Shown: piece by piece, positions 59,392 to 64,000 of the stretch
Position numbering within the stretch: the stretch's first letter is position 1
How the letters are laid out: each line of letters opens with the position of its first letter
Notes under the pieces: generated by a model
The model's database searches: none
The model's input: the letters and a program-made list of their open reading frames with translations, nothing else
Told to the model about the DNA's origin: nothing
Made by a program: the position numbers and the translations under genes
Source of the DNA: Lactobacillales bacterium
Lineage (GTDB): Bacteria > Bacillota > Bacilli > Lactobacillales > Streptococcaceae
Reading direction: 5' to 3'
Assembly: GCA_031261175.1 (NCBI GenBank)
Contig: JAISJW010000008.1
Span: 19,712 to 83,711, forward strand
Length of the DNA stretch: 64,000 nt

Positions 59392-59521
59392 CTTTTTGAA
59401 TTTGCTCTAATTTTTGATAAGTTTCATTTGGTTTAACTTCGTGAATTGTAACGTGTTTTCCGGATCCACAAGACATCATTATTAGCAATGACACTAATGC
59501 TACGATAATTTTTTTCAACAT
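59384..59521 (-). CDS. Putative signal-peptide precursor 3 (45 residues), coupled to regulator 3
   Basis: MLKKIIVALVSLLIMMSCGS resembles a lipoprotein signal with the Cys near residue 18, then GKHVTIHEVKPNETYQKLEQ and the end IQKDE. GAAGGGG precedes the start. Overlap of 8 bases with the regulator start. The lipobox-like Cys, also present at a similar place in precursors 1 and 2, recalls pheromones cut from lipoprotein signal peptides in enterococci. The gap 59522-59875 holds AT-rich sequence, an AGGAGGTATAT motif without a start codon (its complement-like form occurs at 57758-57774) and the promoter of the next gene. Confidence 0.65.
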   Translation of the reverse strand: MLKKIIVALVSLLIMMSCGSGKHVTIHEVKPNETYQKLEQIQKDE

Positions 59522-59875
59522 AATATTCCCCTTCAAATTATATATTTAGTATATATTAACAACTTATGTTACCGTTTTCAAACAAAAGTTTTATATTCGC
59601 AACTTTCTTAATTTTGATGTTTTTTGATTCTTTTTAGCTGTGATTTTTGGTATTTATATAGGAGGTATATATTTAAAACTATAAAACAATAACCCTTCGG
59701 TTAATTTTTAAATATATATTAAGATGCCTTTTTTTGGAAAATGGGATTTTTATCGGTGGCACCGATATTTTTGCGGGTTTTGCGCGCCATCGGGCGCGCG
59801 GGACTTGCCCAAGAGATTTTAAGGTTTTTAAGGGGTAATTTTCTGTTATAATGTAGGCATTCAAAGGAGATTTTT

Positions 59876-60019
59876 ATGTCTAGAAAAATGCTATGGGTCA
59901 TCGTGGTGACTCTGACTGTCGGGATTTTGGGTGGAACGTGGCTGATGTCGGCTAAGGGCGCTGAGGTTGTTCAGTCGTTTCAAACTTCGCTGCAACACTC
60001 TTTGGCGGTTAATAAGTAA
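59876..60019 (+). CDS. Small membrane peptide, 47 residues
   Basis: MSRKMLWVIVVTLTVGILGG is a basic start plus one membrane helix, followed by a polar tail ending LQHSLAVNK. AAAGGAGA and an upstream TGTTATAAT give good expression signals. It may be a membrane peptide or a signal-peptide precursor. It lies just upstream of rarA, which has its own promoter. No family recognised. Confidence 0.55.
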   Translation: MSRKMLWVIVVTLTVGILGGTWLMSAKGAEVVQSFQTSLQHSLAVNK

Positions 60020-60078
60020 GCTTTCGATTTGCTCGACTTCACGTTTTGTGATATAATTAACAAAACGGAGGTTTTAGG

Positions 60079-61353
60079 ATGAGTGAGAGAAATATGCCAT
60101 TGGCTTATCGGATGCGGCCGCAGAATATCGATGAAGTCGTCGGACAGGCGCACCTGGTCGGGCCAGGGAAGATTATTCGCCGGATGATCGAGGCGGGGAT
60201 GCTGTCGTCGATGATTCTTTACGGACCTCCGGGGACGGGGAAAACGAGTATCGCGAGTGCGATTGCGGGTTCGACGGAATATGCGTTTCGGATTTTGAAC
60301 GCGGCGACCGATACGAAAAAAGATATGCAGGCAGTCGTTGATGAAGCGGAATTTAGCGGTTCGCTGATTTTGCTTTTGGACGAGATTCATCGTTTAGATA
60401 AGCCTAAGCAGGACTTTTTGCTTCCTCATTTAGAGAGCGGGAAGATTGTTTTGATCGGGGCGACCACGGAGAATCCTTATATTTCGATTGCACCGGCGAT
60501 TCGCAGTCGTTCGCAAATTTTCAAGGTTGAGCCTTTGGCGGCTGATGATATTGTGACGGCTCTTTTGAGGGCGGTGCACGATAAGAAGCGCGGTTTGGGC
60601 TCGCTTGCGTTGGAGCTCGATGATGTCGCGATTGACTTTATGAGCCACTCGACCGATGGCGACTTGCGGAGTGTTTTGAACGCGTTGGAGCTCGCGGCGA
60701 AATCGACGCCCGTTTCGGATGAAGACGGGAAGATTCATATTACGGCTGCCGTGATGGAAGAATGTCTGCAACGCAAATCGTTTATGCACGACAAGGATGG
60801 CGATGCCCACTACGACGTGATTTCGGCGTTCCAAAAGTCGATTCGCGGAAGCGACGTCGATGCCGCGATGCACTATATGGCACGGTTAGTCGAAGCGGGC
60901 GAGCTGCAGATTTTATGTCGCCGCTTGCTCGTTATCGCTTCGGAAGATATCGGCTTAGCTAACCCCGGCGCTGCGGAACGCACTTTAACTTGCGTTTTAG
61001 CCGCAGAGAAATTGGGCTTCCCTGAAGCTCGCATCCCTTTAGCCCAAGCTGTTATCGATTTATGTTTGTCGCCTAAGTCGAACTCTGCCGTGGTCGCTAT
61101 CGACGCCGCCTTAGCCGACGTTCGCGCCGGGCGCAGCGGGAAGATTCCCGACAACTTGCGCGACACGCATTACAGCGGCGCTGAGAAAAACGGTGCGAAA
61201 GGCTACATCTATCCGCACGGTAAACCAAATAATTTCGTTAAGCAACAATATATCCCTGAAACTTTGGACGGCGCGCACTACTATTTCCCTAATACCTCTG
61301 GAAAATACGAGTCAGCGCTCGCCGAACGCCAAAAATTCCTCGATTCTTTATAA
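60079..61353 (+). CDS. rarA: Replication-associated recombination ATPase RarA/MgsA
   Basis: An AAA+ clamp-loader relative acting at stalled forks. The 424 residues have AYRMRPQNIDEVVGQAHLVG near residue 10, Walker A ILYGPPGTGKTSIASAIAGS near 46, Walker B LILLLDEIHRLDKPKQDFLL near 96, LIGATTENPYISI with sensor features, and the C-terminal tetramerisation part with NLRDTHYSGAEKNGAKGYIY near 360. GGAGG precedes the start. Two large palindromes follow. Confidence 0.95.
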   Translation: MSERNMPLAYRMRPQNIDEVVGQAHLVGPGKIIRRMIEAGMLSSMILYGPPGTGKTSIASAIAGSTEYAFRILNAATDTKKDMQAVVDEAEFSGSLILLLDEIHRLDKPKQDFLLPHLESGKIVLIGATTENPYISIAPAIRSRSQIFKVEPLAADDIVTALLRAVHDKKRGLGSLALELDDVAIDFMSHSTDGDLRSVLNALELAAKSTPVSDEDGKIHITAAVMEECLQRKSFMHDKDGDAHYDVISAFQKSIRGSDVDAAMHYMARLVEAGELQILCRRLLVIASEDIGLANPGAAERTLTCVLAAEKLGFPEARIPLAQAVIDLCLSPKSNSAVVAIDAALADVRAGRSGKIPDNLRDTHYSGAEKNGAKGYIYPHGKPNNFVKQQYIPETLDGAHYYFPNTSGKYESALAERQKFLDSL

Positions 61354-61355
61354 GC

Positions 61356-61484
61356 GACATGAATCTACATAAATTCCGTATGAAAACGGCTTATTTCTAC
61401 CAAATTCATGCAGTGTAAATTTTACATTGCATTAATTCGGTAGAAATAAGCCTTTTTTGAACAATATTTATGTAAATTCATGTC
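61356..61484. repeat. 129-bp nested palindrome, element B (pairs with 1594-1722)
   Basis: Outer arms GACATGAATCTACATAAAT and its near complement; inner arms GGCTTATTTCTACC and GGTAGAAATAAGCC extended by AAATTCATGCA. The centre is TGTAAATTTTACA, itself a palindrome and identical to that of element E. It starts two bases behind the rarA stop. Confidence 0.85.
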
Positions 61485-61505
61485 GAAAACCCGTCGGCTC
61501 TCAAT

Positions 61506-61640
61506 AAATGCACCGTTTTTGTGAAATTTTTAAAGTTTTCGGCTGTTTTTGTGAGGTAACGGTGCATGTAAATTTTACACGCACCGTTACCTCACAAAAA
61601 TAGCTGTTTTCTCCTAAAAACTCACAAAAACGGTGCATTT
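61506..61640. repeat. 135-bp nested palindrome, element E
   Basis: Outer arms AAATGCACCGTTTTTGTGA and its perfect complement (61506-61524, 61622-61640). The inner arms, starting GTTTTTGTGAGGTAACGGTG, repeat the outer word in inverted order. The centre is TGTAAATTTTACA. It lies 21 bases from element B, forming a doublet like A and C1. Confidence 0.85.
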
Positions 61641-61641
61641 T

Positions 61642-61845
61642 CTAAAATTTCAAAATCAACACCCAAATAACGATCAATAGCAAAATCAATACGCCAATCG
61701 CCTTCGTCAAGTTATTCGAAAGAACCTTCGTCTTCTCCTCGATTTCCTTATCGCGCTCGATTTTTTGATTGACCGCACCGACGTCATCAAGCGTTAGCTC
61801 TTCATCTTCGACCTCGTCACTGTGAATCCTCGACATTCTCGACAT
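61642..61845 (-). CDS. Small membrane-anchored protein, 67 residues
   Basis: An acidic and charged N-terminal part (DEVEDEELTLDDVGAVNQKI) is followed by a single C-terminal helix (AIGVLILLLIVIWVLILKF), as in tail-anchored proteins. The start overlaps the Nudix stop by one base. No family recognised. It ends the kinase-Nudix operon. Confidence 0.7.
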   Translation of the reverse strand: MSRMSRIHSDEVEDEELTLDDVGAVNQKIERDKEIEEKTKVLSNNLTKAIGVLILLLIVIWVLILKF

Positions 61846-62408
61846 TACAGTTCCCCCTTAAGCGTCAAAAGCTCGAACAACTGCACGGCGTAAAGAGTTT
61901 TCGCATCACAGATCAATCCGCTCTCAACTTCCGCCAAAGCCTCCGCCAAAGTCAACTCGTAAACCTCGATTACTTCGTCGTCATCCATCGGCCGCGGATT
62001 TTCCACGCGTTCCAAGTTCTTCGAATAGTAAACGTGCACCAACTCGTTGCAGAATCCGATCGCCGAATACATACTCGCCACCCGCACTAAATCCACCGCC
62101 CGGTACGCCGTTTCCTCTTCGAGCTCGCGCGCCATAGCACCCGCTAAATCGGCGTTCTCCCCGACTTCGAGTTTTCCGGCTGGAATTTCCAAAGATACCC
62201 GCTCAATCGCCTTGCGATATTGTTTCACCAACACCAATTTTTTCTCCGGCGTGAACACGACCGCCCCGACTGCTCCTTTGTGGAACACGAGTTCGCGCTT
62301 TGAAACCCCGCCGTTAGGCAAGTCAACATCATCCACGGCAACCGTGAAAATCCGCCCTTCAAAAATCGTTTCGCGGTGCGTTGTTACTTCTTCAAATTTA
62401 TCTTTCAT
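61845..62408 (-). CDS. ADP-ribose pyrophosphatase-type Nudix hydrolase
   Basis: The 187 residues have the NudF/YqkG plan: an N-terminal strand domain (TIFEGRIFTVAVDDVDLPNG), EIPAGKLEVGENADLAGAMA near residue 85 leading into the Nudix box with RELEEETAY, and IGFCNELVHVYYSKNL after it. It likely cleaves ADP-ribose to AMP and ribose 5-phosphate. The start at 62408 follows GGGAG by six bases and overlaps the kinase stop by 11 bases. Confidence 0.9.
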   Translation of the reverse strand: MKDKFEEVTTHRETIFEGRIFTVAVDDVDLPNGGVSKRELVFHKGAVGAVVFTPEKKLVLVKQYRKAIERVSLEIPAGKLEVGENADLAGAMARELEEETAYRAVDLVRVASMYSAIGFCNELVHVYYSKNLERVENPRPMDDDEVIEVYELTLAEALAEVESGLICDAKTLYAVQLFELLTLKGEL

Positions 62409-63813
62409 TTTTTTCTCCCAACTCAACTTCGTTAATTTTTTCTTTCAATAAATTAAGCAGCGGCGCCTTCATTTCTTTGGCTATATCGAGCTTCAACACC
62501 AACCCGTAATCCGCCTTGAAATCTGGCTTCTTCGCCACTTTCAACGTCGCATCTCGCATTTTGCTCAAGTCGTATTCGGCCACTTTTAAATAAATTTTAG
62601 CCAGCGCGTTCACCGGTGCATTTTCTTCGCTATATTCGCTCACCAACTTGAAATAGTAGCGCGATTCCGCCTCGCCGCGCAGTGTGTTTTCCTCTTCGCG
62701 CTTCGTGAAGAACCAGTTCAACGTGCCCATTCTAAAGGCTAACTTCGCGAATTTATCGCTTTTTTCCAACTTCGGCAAGTGAGCCTCGAAAGCCGATTCC
62801 AACTTTTCGCGTTCAAAATCGCTATAAATTCCATCCGCTTCATCGTTTTTAATAATCTGAGTAAAAGGCGCCACAGAACCTGGACGAACCTCAATCGCCT
62901 TATACAACTGAACATTCGCAGCGCTGACATCATTAGCTCGATCAGCCGCCTTCCAATATTCATTGTAGGTTTCGGTCGAATCAAATTGGAATACTGCAAT
63001 AGCAGCCAGCGCTAAAATCGCAACTCCGCCGAGCAAATACCAATATTTTTTCGTATTTCGCTGTGGCTTATATTCACGCAAATCACGAATCATCGCCTTC
63101 ATATCAGGATAGCGTTTAGCGGGATCTTTTTGCGTCGCCCGGCGCACGATTTTATTCAACCGATGCGAGTTTTCCACCTCGAAACGACCGTCCGGTTTCT
63201 TCCCAGTCAAAAGCTGCCAAAGCGTCACTCCCAACGCGTAAACATCGACCTGTGGCCCGTACTCCGCCGTAGACTGCTCAGGCGCAGCGTAACCTTTCGT
63301 CCCCATCTTCGGAGCGCTCGCAATCACCTCGGGCACATTCTCAATCGCCGTCCCAAAGTCGATCAACTTCACGTGGTCGCGCTTGTTCAGCATAATATTG
63401 TGCGGCTTGATATCCCGGTAAATAATCCCCAAATTATGCAGATAATCAACCGCCTCAGCGATTGTCAAAACGTAGCGCGCCGCATCCGCCGGCGACACCC
63501 GCCCAACATCCTGCAACGTCACCCCTTCGACGTAATCCATCACGATCAGCATCGTGTTCTCATCGTCGTGAATGTCCACCACACGGGGAATTGCTGGGTG
63601 ATCGAACTGCGTAATGATCTTCGCTTCCGCGACAAAATTCCCGACGATCACATCGAGATTTTTCACGTTATTCGCGTTCGCTTTGTCGATCTCCTTGATC
63701 GCCCACAACTTGCCCATTTTGGTGTCGCGCGCCTTATAAACCCGGCTCATCCCGCCGACGCCGATCTCCTCGAGGATCTCGTATTTCCCAAGCACAATTC
63801 GCAATTCATTCAC
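62398..63813 (-). CDS. Membrane Ser/Thr protein kinase without PASTA domains
   Basis: A Hanks-type kinase of 471 residues. The kinase domain spans residues 8-230: IGVGGMSRVYKARD (Gly loop), WAIKEI (Lys), IIYRDIKPHNIML (catalytic loop, Tyr replacing the His of HRD), LIDFGTA (DFG) and GTKGYAAPEQ. One membrane helix (YWYLLGGVAILALAAIAVF) lies near residue 255. The outer domain of about 195 residues looks helical and TPR-like, not PASTA, so this is not PrkC/StkP. No PP2C phosphatase is adjacent. The Nudix gene and a tail-anchored protein follow in an overlapping operon. Confidence 0.9.
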   Translation of the reverse strand: MNELRIVLGKYEILEEIGVGGMSRVYKARDTKMGKLWAIKEIDKANANNVKNLDVIVGNFVAEAKIITQFDHPAIPRVVDIHDDENTMLIVMDYVEGVTLQDVGRVSPADAARYVLTIAEAVDYLHNLGIIYRDIKPHNIMLNKRDHVKLIDFGTAIENVPEVIASAPKMGTKGYAAPEQSTAEYGPQVDVYALGVTLWQLLTGKKPDGRFEVENSHRLNKIVRRATQKDPAKRYPDMKAMIRDLREYKPQRNTKKYWYLLGGVAILALAAIAVFQFDSTETYNEYWKAADRANDVSAANVQLYKAIEVRPGSVAPFTQIIKNDEADGIYSDFEREKLESAFEAHLPKLEKSDKFAKLAFRMGTLNWFFTKREEENTLRGEAESRYYFKLVSEYSEENAPVNALAKIYLKVAEYDLSKMRDATLKVAKKPDFKADYGLVLKLDIAKEMKAPLLNLLKEKINEVELGEKNER

Positions 63814-63835
63814 CTACTTCGTTTCGCTATGTATA

Positions 63836-63844
63836 ATTATACCA
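63836..63844 (-). promoter_or_regulatory. Extended -10 promoter of the kinase operon
   Basis: The minus strand reads TGGTATAAT 23 bases before the start. Confidence 0.6.
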
Positions 63845-63941
63845 CAAAAAAGCCGGCGATTTTACTCGCTCGGCTGGTTTAAATGGCTCTTTGTCAACTG
63901 ATGGGGTTTTCCAATTTTTGATAAATAGAGTTAAGCAGCAG

Positions 63942-63980
63942 AACTCAAATTCGTTGAGACATCGACGGATTTGAGTTTTT
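63942..63980. terminator. Terminator-like hairpin at the right edge
   Basis: AACTCAAATTCGT / ACGGATTTGAGTT stem with one mismatch, then five T on the plus strand. No gene is seen in 63845-64000; what it ends lies outside the window, possibly a minus-strand element or an insertion-sequence end. Confidence 0.5.
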
Positions 63981-64000
63981 GTATTGTGATCACTTCTACG

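Noticed and set aside
62398-63813. PrkC/StkP assignment for the kinase
   Set aside because: No PASTA repeats outside the membrane and no phosphatase gene next to it.

Overview
The window is chromosomal DNA of a low-GC Gram-positive bacterium (Bacillota, most probably Lactobacillales). The signs are strong AGGAGG-type ribosome binding sites, a PASTA-bearing Pbp2x next to mraY, a streptococcal-type single-chain PurL, the M16 pair YmfF/YmfH, PcrA, a stand-alone CoaC, and Rgg/MutR-type regulators. I cannot name the species. There are no rRNA or tRNA genes. Most genes lie on the minus strand.

Layout. 1-5.1 kb: start of purL, then mraY and pbpX. 5.2-8.1 kb: pflA, a LOG-family gene, a Nudix gene and an SPFH gene. 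8.2-9.7 kb: tig and rpmG. 9.8-13.6 kb: an AT-rich accessory island with a repetitive acidic lipoprotein, a HelD-like protein split over two overlapping genes, and a RelB/YafQ-type toxin-antitoxin pair. 13.8-17.6 kb: rsmG, cyclophilin, TM2 protein, asnS and a second toxin-antitoxin pair. 17.7-32 kb: smc, an oxidoreductase, a DEAD-box helicase, rpoC and rpoB. 32.3-37.5 kb: a PD-(D/E)XK-like gene, then a minus-strand run acpP, fabH, coaC, membrane protein, birA, rpmB. 37.6-41.4 kb: a sugar-acid module (dehydrogenase plus GPH transporter) with paired operators, and a TSCPD gene. 41.4-49.1 kb: a groES-small ORF-groEL operon, an orphan antitoxin, ymfH/ymfF, pcrA, rpsU. 49.2-54.9 kb: tadC/tadB, pth, leuD, an RsmC-like methyltransferase, fmt and ruvB. 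55.1-59.5 kb: a peptide-signalling island with three Rgg-like regulators, each preceded in the same operon by a 45-53 residue secreted-peptide gene, plus two divergent secreted products. 59.9-64 kb: a small membrane peptide, rarA, a small membrane protein, a Nudix hydrolase and a membrane Ser/Thr kinase.

Three things stand out. First, the 7-mer GGCAAGT/ACTTGCC occurs about 75 times by eye where about 8 are expected, in both orientations and often as inverted pairs in terminators. This looks like a DNA-uptake-type signal, which is not known in this phylum. Second, the intergenic regions hold long palindromes, including six of 129-135 bp in which unrelated arms surround a near-identical centre. 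Third, the Rgg/peptide array looks like a multi-channel pheromone system. Smaller points are a 52-codon ORF between groES and groEL, probable leaderless promoters for pflA and ruvB, an attenuator-like hairpin in the rpoB leader, and an acidic C-terminal extension of RpoB.
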